64,000 nucleotides of DNA from Luteimonas rhizosphaerae (lineage in GTDB: Bacteria; Pseudomonadota; Gammaproteobacteria; Xanthomonadales; Xanthomonadaceae). Numbering within the stretch: the stretch's first letter is position 1; the number at the start of each line of letters is the position of its first letter. Location of the stretch: assembly GCF_002849595.1 (NCBI RefSeq), contig NZ_NRQR01000005.1:62001-126000 (forward strand), read 5' to 3'. This document shows, piece after piece, positions 17,542 through 27,000 of the stretch. The translations under genes were made by a program, and so were the position numbers. The notes beneath the pieces were generated by a model. That model ran no database searches. It saw only the letters and a program-made list of their open reading frames with translations, and was not told the origin of the DNA.

Positions 17542-18339
17542 TCACCCGATCAGACCATCGACCGGCGACGAGGCGCTGGCGTAGCGCTTGCGCGGAATGC
17601 GGCCGGCCAGGAAGGCCTCGCGGCCGGCCTCGACCGCCTTGCGCATCGCGCTGGCCATCAGCACCGGATCGCGTGCGCCGGCGATCGCGGTGTTCATCAG
17701 CACGCCGTCGCAGCCCAGCTCCATCGCGATCGCGGCATCGGACGCCGTGCCGACGCCGGCGTCGACGATGATCGGCACCCTGGCGTTCTCGATGATCTCG
17801 AGCAGGTTGTACTTGTTCTGGATGCCGAGGCCGGAGCCGATCGGTGCGGCCAGCGGCATCACCGCGGCGCAGCCGATTTCCTCGAGGCGCTTGGCCAGGA
17901 TCGGATCGTCGCTGGTGTAGACCATGACGTCGAAGCCGTCCTTGACCAGCTGTTCGGCGGCTTTCAGCGTCTGCACCACGTCGGGAAACAGCGTGCGCTT
18001 GTCGCCCAGCACCTCCAGCTTGGTCAGCGTGTGGCCGTCGAGCAGCTCACGCGCGAGCCGGCAGGTGCGCACCGCGTCCTCGGCCGTGTAGCAGCCGGCG
18101 GTGTTGGGCAGGATCGTGTAGCGGTCCGGCGGCAGCACGTCGAGCAGGTTGGGCTCGCCCGGGTTCTGGCCGATGTTGGTCCGGCGGATCGCGACGGTGA
18201 CGATGCGGGCGCCGGCGGCCTCGGTCGCGGCGCGGGTCTCGTCGAGGTCCTTGAACTTGCCGGTGCCGGTCAGCAGGCGGGAGTCGTAGGTCGTGCCGGC
18301 GATGGTCAGGCCGGTGTCTGCGGTCGGGGAAGTCGTCAT
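17542..18339 (-). CDS. thiG: Thiazole synthase
   Basis: A 265-residue (beta/alpha)8-barrel enzyme that builds the thiazole phosphate ring of thiamine from deoxyxylulose 5-phosphate, dehydroglycine and ThiS thiocarboxylate. The N-terminal [10 protein letters not shown], the Schiff-base lysine region [33 protein letters not shown] and [20 protein letters not shown] are all ThiG hallmarks. The start at 18339 ([10 protein letters not shown]) is preferred; an in-frame ATG 18 nt upstream, at 18357, is possible. The ThiS carrier protein, often encoded immediately upstream, is absent: only 55 nt separate thiG from the TonB gene. thiS must therefore lie elsewhere. Confidence 0.96.
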   Translation of the reverse strand: MTTSPTADTGLTIAGTTYDSRLLTGTGKFKDLDETRAATEAAGARIVTVAIRRTNIGQNPGEPNLLDVLPPDRYTILPNTAGCYTAEDAVRTCRLARELLDGHTLTKLEVLGDKRTLFPDVVQTLKAAEQLVKDGFDVMVYTSDDPILAKRLEEIGCAAVMPLAAPIGSGLGIQNKYNLLEIIENARVPIIVDAGVGTASDAAIAMELGCDGVLMNTAIAGARDPVLMASAMRKAVEAGREAFLAGRIPRKRYASASSPVDGLIG

Positions 18340-18394
18340 GCGCCGATTATCCCCCATGCGCGCGGGCGCGTCCGTCGTGAGGCGCGTCGCGTGC

Positions 18395-19264
18395 TCAGTC
18401 GTCGATCAGCTCGCCGCCGGCGAGGAAGTTCCAGGTGCGCGTCACGTGCAGCACGTCGACGTTCTCGCCGGTCGCCGGCAGCGGCGGGTAGGGCTCGGCG
18501 AGGCGGGCGATGCGCAGCGCCGCGTCGTCGAGCAGGCGCGTGCCGCTGCTGCGGATGATGTCGGCGCGCTCGACCGAGCCGTCGCGGCGGATCGCCACGC
18601 TGATCACCAGCTCGCCGGCCAGCTGGCGGCGGCGGGCCTCGTCGGGATAGTTGAGGTTGCCGACGCGCTCGACCCGGTCCACCCAGCTGCGCAGATAGGT
18701 GGCGTAGGCGTATTCCTGCGTGCTGGCGGACACGAACTTGCGCTTGGGCCGGCGTGCGTAGCGCTCGGATTGCAGATGGATCTCGGCGGCCAGCCGCGCC
18801 ATCGCCAGATCGCGTTCGATCTTCTCCGGCCCCGGCGGCAGCGTCGAGGCGTCGGTCGGGACCGTGGGATCCGGCGCAGGCATTGCGGTCTCGCCGCGGC
18901 GGCTGGCGACGACGCGGTCCTGCGGCGGCGGCTGGGCGGTCGGCGACTGGGCGCGCAGTTCCATCGGCGCGACGCCGGTCTCGGCCTGCGGCAGCTGGCC
19001 GATCTGGGCTTCGCGCGGACGGTTGGCGCGGTCGTGTTCGCCGCCGCCCTGGTTGCTGGCCTGGGCGAGGAAATCGGCCTGGGCCTGGGTCAGCGGGCTG
19101 GTGGTCTCGGTCAGGATCACGTCGAGCGTCGGCATCACCGGCGCCGCGTCCTCGACCGCGAAGCCAACGCCCAGCACCAGCATGCCGTGGACCAGCAGCG
19201 ACAGCACGATCGTCGCGGACAGCCGCGCGTTGTCGTCGATCTGCGGGGGCGCGGGAACGCTCAC
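18395..19264 (-). CDS. Energy transducer TonB family protein
   Basis: 289 residues. A single N-terminal anchor ([20 protein letters not shown], about 15-35) is followed by a Pro/Gln/Glu-rich periplasmic spacer (about 45-190). The C-terminal TonB domain has [21 protein letters not shown], then [21 protein letters not shown] and [14 protein letters not shown]. TonB couples the ExbB-ExbD proton-motive complex to outer-membrane receptors. No exbB or exbD gene is adjacent, so this is an accessory copy or works with partners encoded elsewhere. It lies 174 nt downstream of gshB and upstream of thiG, all on the minus strand. Confidence 0.9.
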   Translation of the reverse strand: MSVPAPPQIDDNARLSATIVLSLLVHGMLVLGVGFAVEDAAPVMPTLDVILTETTSPLTQAQADFLAQASNQGGGEHDRANRPREAQIGQLPQAETGVAPMELRAQSPTAQPPPQDRVVASRRGETAMPAPDPTVPTDASTLPPGPEKIERDLAMARLAAEIHLQSERYARRPKRKFVSASTQEYAYATYLRSWVDRVERVGNLNYPDEARRRQLAGELVISVAIRRDGSVERADIIRSSGTRLLDDAALRIARLAEPYPPLPATGENVDVLHVTRTWNFLAGGELIDD

Positions 19265-19438
19265 GCGTGGACACCGGGCCGGTCACGGCGCGGCGCGGCG
19301 GCACACGGGATCGACCGGGCGTGCGCGCGGGCGTCCCGGACCGGGCCGCGTCCGCAGACGTCCGCACCCGTGCGCACAGCGGCCTGGCCGATCACCGGCA
19401 TGCGCGCCCGCCCGTGTCCATCCCTGGCCGAACCCGCC

Positions 19439-20380
19439 TCAACGCCCGCCTTCGATCGCGTCGAAGAGGGTGCCGGCGATGTTGAGGCCGAACTCGGCGT
19501 CGAGTTCGCGGATGCAGGTCGGGCTGGTGACGTTGACCTCGGTCAGCCAGTCGCCGATGACGTCCAGGCCCACGAACCGCATGCCGCGGGCGGCCAGCGA
19601 CGGCCCGACCTCGGCGGCGATCCAGCGGTCGCGCACGCTGAGCGGCCGGCCTTCGCCGCGGCCGCCGGCGGCAAGGTTGCCGCGGAACTCGTCGCCCTGC
19701 GGAATCCGCGCCAGGCAATAGTCGACCGGGACGCCGTCGATCAGCAGGATGCGCTTGTCGCCGTCGACGATCTCGGGCAGATAGCGCTGCGCCATCGCCA
19801 GGTGGCGGCCCTGGGTGAGCGTCTCGAGGATCACGTTGAGGTTCGCCTCGCCGGCCTTGGCGCGGAAGATCGAGCGGCCGCCCATGCCGTCGAGCGGCTT
19901 GAGCACCGCCTCGCCGTGTTCGGCGACGAAGGCCTTGAGCAGCGCCGGATCGCGGCTGACGAGGGTCGGCGGGCAGCACTGCGGGAAGGCGAGCGCGGCC
20001 AGCTTCTCGTTCATGTCGCGCAGGCCCTGCGGATCGTTGACGATCGTCGCGCCCTGGCGCTGCGCGTAGCCGAGGATCTGGGTGTCGTGGATGAAGTCCG
20101 CGTCGACCGGCGGATCCTTGCGCATCAGCACCACGTCGTCGCGGCCGAAGGTGCGCACGGCCGCCGCGCCGAGGGTGAACCAGTCCGCGGGATCCTCGCG
20201 CACGGCCAGCGGGGCCACCGTCGCGACCGCTTCGCCGCCGGCCATCGCCAGCGCGCCGGGCACCACGTAATGCAGGCGATGCCCGCGGCGCTGCGCCTCG
20301 AGCAGCATCGCGAACGTCGAGTCCTTGGCGATCTTGATCGACGCGATCGGGTCCATCACCACCACGACATCGAGCGTCAT
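19439..20380 (-). CDS. gshB: Glutathione synthetase
   Basis: A 313-residue ATP-grasp enzyme that ligates glycine to gamma-glutamylcysteine. VVVVMDPIASIKIAKDSTFAM is the typical N terminus. DPQGLRDMNEKL, VLKPLDGMGGRSIFRA (the glycine-rich ATP lid), RILLIDGVPVDYCLARIP and the metal-binding late segment WLTEVNVTSPTCIREL follow in order. The length matches E. coli GshB (316). The start at 20380 aligns best; MAVR at 20392 is an alternative. It is divergent from pilG, the same neighbourhood seen in Pseudomonas, where gshB abuts the pil-chp cluster. Confidence 0.96.
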   Translation of the reverse strand: MTLDVVVVMDPIASIKIAKDSTFAMLLEAQRRGHRLHYVVPGALAMAGGEAVATVAPLAVREDPADWFTLGAAAVRTFGRDDVVLMRKDPPVDADFIHDTQILGYAQRQGATIVNDPQGLRDMNEKLAALAFPQCCPPTLVSRDPALLKAFVAEHGEAVLKPLDGMGGRSIFRAKAGEANLNVILETLTQGRHLAMAQRYLPEIVDGDKRILLIDGVPVDYCLARIPQGDEFRGNLAAGGRGEGRPLSVRDRWIAAEVGPSLAARGMRFVGLDVIGDWLTEVNVTSPTCIRELDAEFGLNIAGTLFDAIEGGR

Positions 20381-20481
20381 GCGAACGGCCATCGGTAAAG
20401 AGGTGGCCGATCTTATCAGCAGCGCCGCGCCCGCTGGCCGGCCGCGATTCCGTGGTCTCGCGCACAAAGCGCACGAACAAC

Positions 20482-20512
20482 TTGACACTCCGATGGTCGA
20501 CTGGGATATAAC
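20482..20512 (+). promoter_or_regulatory. Near-consensus sigma-70 promoter of the pil-chp operon
   Basis: TTGACA at 20482-20487 is a perfect -35 box. GATATA at 20505-20510 lies after a 17-bp spacer, and an overlapping TATAAC at 20507-20512 lies after 19 bp. The predicted start of transcription, near 20518, gives a leader of about 45 nt before the pilG ATG at 20563, which has AGGGGAGA just upstream. This is the clearest promoter in the window, in contrast to the mostly -35-less promoters elsewhere. Confidence 0.8.
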
Positions 20513-20562
20513 ACCGGCTTGCAGCGACGCCGGGGTCAGGCGCGTCGCGCCAGGGGAGAAAC

Positions 20563-20967
20563 ATGACGGCAGAACAGAACGCTACCTCGGGCAGCCTGGA
20601 AGGGCTGCGCGTGATGGTGATCGACGACTCGAAAACCATCCGCCGCACCGCCGAGACGCTGCTCAAGCGCGAGGGGGCGGAAGTGGTGACGGCGGTCGAC
20701 GGATTCGAGGCGCTGGCCAAGATCGCCGACCAGCGTCCGCAGATCATCTTCGTCGACATCATGATGCCGCGGCTGGACGGGTATCAGACCTGCGCGCTGA
20801 TCAAGAACAACCAGGTGTTCCGCAACACGCCGGTGATCATGCTGTCGTCGAAGGACGGGCTCTTCGACAAGGCGCGCGGCCGCATCGTCGGCTCCGAGCA
20901 GTACGTCACCAAACCTTTCACGCGCGAGGAACTCCTCGACGCGATCCGCACGCACGTCAACGCCTGA
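20563..20967 (+). CDS. pilG: Twitching motility response regulator PilG
   Basis: A 134-residue single-domain receiver. RVMVIDDSKTIRRTAETLLK is the N-terminal acidic pocket, IIFVDIMMPRLDGYQ holds the phosphorylated Asp, and YVTKPFTREELLDAI the conserved Lys. PilG is phosphorylated by the ChpA kinase and promotes type IV pilus extension in Pseudomonas and Xanthomonas. It has no output domain. It is the first gene of the operon, 14 nt before pilH. A consensus promoter lies at 20482-20512. The assignment rests on both sequence and gene order (gshB-pilG-pilH-pilI-pilJ-chpA). Confidence 0.95.
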   Translation: MTAEQNATSGSLEGLRVMVIDDSKTIRRTAETLLKREGAEVVTAVDGFEALAKIADQRPQIIFVDIMMPRLDGYQTCALIKNNQVFRNTPVIMLSSKDGLFDKARGRIVGSEQYVTKPFTREELLDAIRTHVNA

Positions 20968-20981
20968 GCGAGGGAGCCCGC

Positions 20982-21347
20982 ATGGCACGCATCCTGCTGA
21001 TCGAGGATTCGCCGACCGATACCGCCGTGCTCACCCAGTGGCTGGAGCGCGCCGGGCATGAAGTCATGGCATCGACCAGCGCCGAGGACGGCATCGCCGC
21101 GTGCAAGCGCGAGCGGCCCGACCTGGTGCTGATGGACGTCGTCCTGCCCGGCATGAGTGGCTTCCAGGCCACCCGCGCGCTGGCCAAGGACGCCGAAACC
21201 GGTGGCATCCCCGTGGTCATCATCAGCACCAAGGGCATGGAGACCGACCGCATGTGGGGCATGCGACAGGGCGCCAAGGGCTACATCGTCAAGCCGCCGC
21301 GCGAGGACGCGCTGATCGCGCAGATCAACGAGGTGCTCGGCGGGTGA
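20982..21347 (+). CDS. pilH: Twitching motility response regulator PilH
   Basis: A 121-residue single-domain receiver. ILLIEDSPTDTAVL is the acidic pocket, LVLMDVVLPGMSGFQ the phospho-acceptor Asp, IISTKGMETDRMWG the Thr/Ser switch, and GYIVKPPREDALI the conserved Lys. In the Chp system PilH acts opposite to PilG, as a phosphate sink or a promoter of retraction. GAGGGAG precedes the ATG. The stop codon overlaps the GTG start of pilI, so the two are translationally coupled. Confidence 0.95.
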   Translation: MARILLIEDSPTDTAVLTQWLERAGHEVMASTSAEDGIAACKRERPDLVLMDVVLPGMSGFQATRALAKDAETGGIPVVIISTKGMETDRMWGMRQGAKGYIVKPPREDALIAQINEVLGG

Positions 21348-21904
21348 GCGGCGCGTCCGACACCGAGGGCCAGCCGGGCGGCGCGTTCGGCATCCTGGCC
21401 GGGTTCGAGCGCCGCAGCCTCGCGCATCTGGTCGGCCTGCCCGAGCAGCTCGACGCGCCGGGCCTGTGGCGCGGCGTCGGTTACCGCATCGGTCGTCGCC
21501 GGCTCGCGTCGGCGTTCGACGAAGTGCTCGAAATCCTGCCGATTCCGCCGATCACGCCGGTGCCCGGCGCGCAGTCGTGGATGCTCGGCGTGGCCAACGT
21601 CCGCGGCAGCCTGCTGCCGATCGTCGACCTCAAGCAGTTCCTCGAAGGCGAGCGCACCGTGCTGCAGGAAAGCCAGCGCGTGCTGATCGTGCGCCAGCCA
21701 GGCGGCGACGTCGCGGTGACGATCGACGAACTGTTCGGCCAGCGCAGCTTCCTCGAGGAAGACGAAGTCTCGGCCGAGCGCATTTCCGACGGGCGCTACG
21801 CGCACTTCATCGACCGCGCCTACCAGAACGCCGATGCGACCTGGGGCGTTTTCAGCCTGGACCGGCTCGGCCGGACCCCGGAATTCCGACAAGCCGCGGC
21901 CTGA
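21344..21904 (+). CDS. pilI: CheW-like adaptor PilI
   Basis: A 186-residue CheW-domain adaptor expected to link the receptor PilJ to the kinase ChpA at the cell pole. YRIGRRRLASAFDEVLEILP begins the CheW fold, WMLGVANVRGSLLPIVDLKQFL is the hallmark segment, and VLIVRQPGGDVAVTIDELFGQ follows. Start: the GTG at 21344, overlapping the pilH stop (GTGA); the downstream reading frame starts no better at a later codon. The N-terminal ~45 residues are an extension relative to a minimal CheW, as usual for PilI. Confidence 0.93.
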   Translation: MSGASDTEGQPGGAFGILAGFERRSLAHLVGLPEQLDAPGLWRGVGYRIGRRRLASAFDEVLEILPIPPITPVPGAQSWMLGVANVRGSLLPIVDLKQFLEGERTVLQESQRVLIVRQPGGDVAVTIDELFGQRSFLEEDEVSAERISDGRYAHFIDRAYQNADATWGVFSLDRLGRTPEFRQAAA

Positions 21905-21946
21905 CGCCGCACTCCCGAATCGCGCCACAGCAGGATCGAGACCAGC

Positions 21947-23968
21947 ATGAGCACAGCCGTAGACACCCTCGCAGGCAGGACACGCAGCCTGGGCACCAAC
22001 TTCTGGGTGGTGGTCCTGATCGTCGCCGGCATCGTGCTGGTCCTCAACACGGGCTACGGCACGTGGAAGGCCTCCGAACTCGGCGGCGCCAGCACGGCGG
22101 CCTCGAACCTGCGCGTGGACTCGCAGCGCCTCGCCAACCAGGGCACCGAAGCGGTTCGCGGCAACACCGCGGCGTTCGAGTCCTTCAAGGCGACGCGCGC
22201 GCAGATCGACAGCGACATCCAGCAGCTCAACAGCCGCTTCGGCAGCACCACGGGCGTCGCCGGTCCGATCCAGAAAGTGACCGAGACCTGGGAGCCGATG
22301 TCGGCCAGCGCCGGGCGCCTCGCCGACAGCGAAGCCGCGGTGCTCGCGTTCGCCGGCCACGCCGAGCGCTTCAGCCAGGGCGTGCCGCAGCTGCAGGCGC
22401 TGCTCGACGAACTGGTGCGCGCGATGTCGAGCAGCGGTTCGCCGTCGTCGCAGGTCTACATGGCGCTGCGCCAGGTCGTGGTCGCCGGCGACATGGCGCG
22501 CCGCGTCACCGAAGTGCAGGCCGGCGGCCCGGGCGCGGTGATCGCAGGCCAGGGCCTGCGTCGCAACGCGGAAGATTTCCAGCAGGTCATGACCGGCCTG
22601 CGCGAAGGCGACCCGGCGCGCGAGCTGCAGGCGCTGACCAACGGCAACGCGCTCGCCGCACTGACCCAGGCCGATGCGACCTGGGCGACGATGCGCGAGG
22701 AACTCGAGTCGATCCTGTCCAGCTCCGAGCAGCTGTTCCAGGCGCAGACCGCGGCCGCGGCGCTGACCACCGGTTCCGATCAGCTGCTGACCGACAGCGA
22801 ATCGCTGTTCAACGCGTTCACCGCCTTCGGTTCGCTGAAGGACACCAGCCTGCTGGGCAACATCTGGATCAGCATCGTCGCCGGCGTCATCGCCCTGGTC
22901 GCGATCGCGGGCCTGCTGATCTCGTTGAACCGCGCGCAGCGCGAGCGGTACGAGACCACGATGGAGCTCAACAACCGCAACCAGGAGGCGATCATGCGCC
23001 TGCTGGACGAAATGGGATCGCTCGCCGAAGGCGACCTGACGGTCAAGGCGACGGTCACCGAAGACATGACCGGCGCGATCGCCGACTCGATCAACTTCGC
23101 GATCGAGCAGCTGCGCACCCTGGTGCAGACCATCAACGACACCTCGGTGCAGGTCGCCTCCAGCGCGCAGGAAACCCAGGCCACCGCGATGCACCTCGCC
23201 GAAGCCGCCGAGCACCAGGCGCACGAGATCAACGCCGCCTCCGACCGGATCAACGAGATCGCGGTCAGCATCGACCAGGTCTCCAAGAATTCCGCCGAGT
23301 CGGCCGACGTGGCGCAGCGCTCGGTGCGCATCGCGACCAAGGGTGCGGGCGTGGTGCGCGAAACGATCGCCGGCATGGACTCGATCCGCGACCAGATCCA
23401 GGAAACCTCGAAGCGCATCAAGCGCCTGGGCGAGAGCTCGCAGGAGATCGGCTCGATCGTCGAACTGATCAACGACATCTCCGAGCAGACCAACATCCTG
23501 GCGCTGAACGCCGCGATCCAGGCGGCCTCCGCCGGTGAAGCCGGCCGCGGCTTCGCGGTCGTCGCCGACGAAGTGCAGCGCCTCGCGGAACGCGCGACCA
23601 ACGCGACACGCCGTATCGAAACGCTGGTCCAGACGATCCAGTCCGACACCAACGAAGCCGTGACCTCGATGGAGCAGACGACGTCCGAGGTGGTCGCCGG
23701 TGCGCGCCTGGCCGAGGACGCCGGCACCGCGCTGGGCGAGATCGAAAGCGTGTCGACCAACCTCGCCGACCTCATCCAGGGCATCTCGTCCGCCGCGCAC
23801 CAGCAGTCGTCGGCCGCGACCAACATTACCGAGGCGATGCACACGATCCAGTCGATCACCGCGCAGACCTCGCAGGGCGCCAACCAGACCGCCGCATCGA
23901 TCGGCAACCTGGCGCAGATGGCGGCCGACCTGCGTCGATCGGTCGCCGACTTCAAGCTGCCGGCCTGA
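21947..23968 (+). CDS. pilJ: Methyl-accepting chemotaxis protein PilJ
   Basis: A 673-residue inner-membrane receptor of the type IV pilus Chp system. TM1 is at about 20-38 ([20 protein letters not shown]). A large periplasmic PilJ-type helical sensor runs to about residue 300. TM2 ([20 protein letters not shown]) and a HAMP-like linker follow, then the long signalling coiled coil. The hairpin tip around residues 511-550 is intact ([21 protein letters not shown], then [18 protein letters not shown]). There is no C-terminal pentapeptide for CheR docking. Gln/Glu methylation sites may exist, but no methyltransferase gene follows: the next gene, 79 nt on, is chpA. Confidence 0.95.
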   Translation: MSTAVDTLAGRTRSLGTNFWVVVLIVAGIVLVLNTGYGTWKASELGGASTAASNLRVDSQRLANQGTEAVRGNTAAFESFKATRAQIDSDIQQLNSRFGSTTGVAGPIQKVTETWEPMSASAGRLADSEAAVLAFAGHAERFSQGVPQLQALLDELVRAMSSSGSPSSQVYMALRQVVVAGDMARRVTEVQAGGPGAVIAGQGLRRNAEDFQQVMTGLREGDPARELQALTNGNALAALTQADATWATMREELESILSSSEQLFQAQTAAAALTTGSDQLLTDSESLFNAFTAFGSLKDTSLLGNIWISIVAGVIALVAIAGLLISLNRAQRERYETTMELNNRNQEAIMRLLDEMGSLAEGDLTVKATVTEDMTGAIADSINFAIEQLRTLVQTINDTSVQVASSAQETQATAMHLAEAAEHQAHEINAASDRINEIAVSIDQVSKNSAESADVAQRSVRIATKGAGVVRETIAGMDSIRDQIQETSKRIKRLGESSQEIGSIVELINDISEQTNILALNAAIQAASAGEAGRGFAVVADEVQRLAERATNATRRIETLVQTIQSDTNEAVTSMEQTTSEVVAGARLAEDAGTALGEIESVSTNLADLIQGISSAAHQQSSAATNITEAMHTIQSITAQTSQGANQTAASIGNLAQMAADLRRSVADFKLPA

Positions 23969-24047
23969 GCCTCGGAACGGACCATCGCATGATCGTGAGT
24001 TCCGCCGGCGTCACCGTGTCCCGCGTTTCTCCTCCGGGAGTCGCCGC

Positions 24048-27000
24048 ATGACCGGTCTGCGCGATGCCATCGACCACACGATGCTGGGCTGGATCAAGCC
24101 CGAGCTCGACGAAGTGCTGCGCCAGGCGCGGCTCGAACTCGAGGGCTTCGTCGACGATCCCGCCGACAGCAGCCGCATGCGGCTGTGCGCGGGCTATCTG
24201 CATCAGGCGCAGGGCACCCTGCGCATGGTCGAGCTGTATGCGCCGGCGATGGTGGTCGAGGAGATGGAGCGGCTGTCGGACGCGCTGCGCGACGACACCA
24301 CCCGCGATCGCGACACCGCTTCGGCCGCGCTGCTGCGCGGCATGCTGCTGCTGCCCGATTACCTAGAGCGCCTGCAGGGCGGCCACCGCGACATTCCGAT
24401 CGTGCTGCTGCCGCTGCTCAACGACCTGCGCGCCGCGCGCGGCGAGGCCGGGCTGAGCGAAAGCATCCTGTTCGCCCCCGATCTCGCGCGCGAGGTGCCT
24501 GCCGCGGACGTGCCGGTCGCATCGCACGAAGCGGGCGTCGCACTGCGCCAGCTCCGCATCGCCATGGATGCCTGGCCGAGCGCCGGCAACATCGCGCCGG
24601 CCGATGCCAATGCCCTGGCCGCCGCCCTGCGCACGCTGTCCGCGAGCCAGGCGCCGGATGCCGTGCGCCGCATGGTCTGGGTCGCCACCCACGTCGCCGA
24701 AGCGCTGGCCGACGGCGCGCTCGACGACGCCGCGGCGCTGCGACCGGTGTTCGCCAGCGTCGAACGCGAAGCCAAGCAGCAGCTCGATCCCGCCGGCTTC
24801 GCGCCGGTGTCGGCCGAGTCGGCCCAGGAGCCGACCCGCCAGTTGCTCTACCACGCGGCGCATGCGCAGGCCGCGCATCCGTCGCTCGATGCGCTGCGGA
24901 CGACCTTCGAGCTGCAGGCGCAGGTGCCGACCGCCTCCGAGATCGACCACGCGCGCAGCAGCCTCAGCGGCCGCAACCGCGCGCTGCTCGATACGGTGTC
25001 CGGTGCGGTCAAGGAAGACCTCCTCCGCGTCAAGGACGCGCTCGACCTGCACCTGCGCACGAATGCCTTCGATGTCGCGGCCCTGCGGCCGCAGATCGAC
25101 GTGCTCGCCGGTGTCGCCGACACCCTGGGCATGCTCGGCCTGGGCGCCGCGCGCTCGGTCGTGCAGCAGCAGCGCGAGACGATGACCGCGATCGTCGACG
25201 GCTCGACACCGGCCAACGAGGACACGCTGCTCGACGTCGCCGGCGCGCTGCTCTACGTCGACGCCAGCCTCGACGACCAGGTCTCGCGTCTCGGCGCGGG
25301 CAATGCCGACGACGGTTCCGGCGCCGAGGACGCGCTCGCCGTCGAAGCGCAGCAGACGGTGTCGGTGCTGGTCCGCGAGGCCGTCGCCAATTTCTCCGAC
25401 GCCCGCCAGTCGCTGGTCGCGTTCGTCGAAACCAGCTGGGACCACAACGAGCTCCAGGAGCTGCCGCGCCTGCTGCAGGAAGTCGGCGGCGCGCTGACGA
25501 TGCTGGACATGCCGCTCGCGGCCGATTACCTGACCGGCATCCGTCTGTACGCCGAACGCGAACTGATCGGGCGTCGCCGGGTGCCCAATGGACGCCAGCT
25601 CGACACCTTCGCCGATGCCCTGGCGAGCCTCGAGTACTACCTCGAATCGCTGCGCGACCAGCGCGGCGAACGCCGCGACATCCTCGACATCGCGCGCGCC
25701 AGCCTGGAAGCGCTGGGCTACTGGCCGCTGTCGGTCGCCGCGGCCGCCGCGGCGCCGGACGCCGCGTCCACCGGCAGCCAGGCGAAGGTACCGCCGGTCG
25801 ATCCCTTCGACATCGATCTGGGCCAGCTGGCACGCGGCGGCGATCCGTTCGCCCCCCCCGCCAGCACCGCGCCCGAAGCGACGCCGGTGACCGGCGCGGC
25901 CAGCGCTGCCGCGCCGTCCGCCGCGATCGGGTCCACGTCCGCGCCGGCCACGTCGACGGGTGCGCCGGTCGCTGGCGTCGGCACCGCGGTCGGTGGCTTC
26001 GAGCAGACCGGCGACGAGATCGACGACGAGATCCGCGAAGTCTTCCTCGAGGAGTTCGCGGGCGAGATCGAGAATCTCGACCGGATGCTGCCGCCGTGGC
26101 GCGCGCAGCCCGACAACCTCGAACTGCTGCGGCCGATCCGTCGCGTGTTCCACACGCTCAAGGGCAGTGGCCGCCTGGTCGGCGCGCGCACGCTCGGCGA
26201 GTTCGCCTGGGCGGTCGAAAGCATGCTCAACCGGGTGCTCGACGGCACCCGCGCGGCGAGCCCCGCCGTGGTCGCGATGGTCGACCAGGCGTTCTACACG
26301 CTGCCCGAACTGCAGGCGGTACTGCGCGGCGACGCCGTGCTGGGGGCCGATCTCGAGACGATGCAGGCATCCGCGTCGCGGATCGCGGCCGGCGACGACG
26401 CGATGCCGGCCACGCCGGGCGCATCCGTCGCTCGGGTCGATATCGACATCGACGACCGCGTCGCCACCGTGCCGGATCCGGTCGACGCCGGCATCGCGAC
26501 GCCGGTCGCGGAAGCGCCGGTACCTGTCGAAGCGCCGACGGACCTCGGCGCCGACGTCGACACCGTGCCCGCATCGGTCGATGCGCTGCTGCTCGAAATC
26601 CTCGACACCGAGGTCAAGGGGCACCTGGAAACCGTCGACGCCTGGCTCGCCAGTGGCGGCGATGCGTCCGCGGTCGACGGCGAGCGCCTGCTGCGCGCCC
26701 TGCACACGATGAACGGCGCGTTCGCGATGGCCGAAGTGCCCGCGATCGGGCTGCTGCTGGCGCCCGCCGAGGAATACGTGCGCCGCATGGTCGCTGCCGA
26801 CGCCACGCCGGCGGCGGACGCGATGGCGACCGTCGGCGACATCGCCGCCCATGTGCGCGACACGCTGGCGCGCCTGCACGGCGACGATCCCCGCATCGCG
26901 GTCCTGCCTGCATTGGCGGCGCGGATCGTCGACGCGCGCGATCAGCTGCCGGAAGTGTCGACCGACCGGTTCCTCGCGAGCTTCGACCTGCACGAGCACG

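Noticed and set aside
18293..20398. A 700-codon plus-strand frame opposite the TonB and gshB genes
   Set aside because: It runs across two clear minus-strand genes and their gap, with antisense composition and no recognisable motif.
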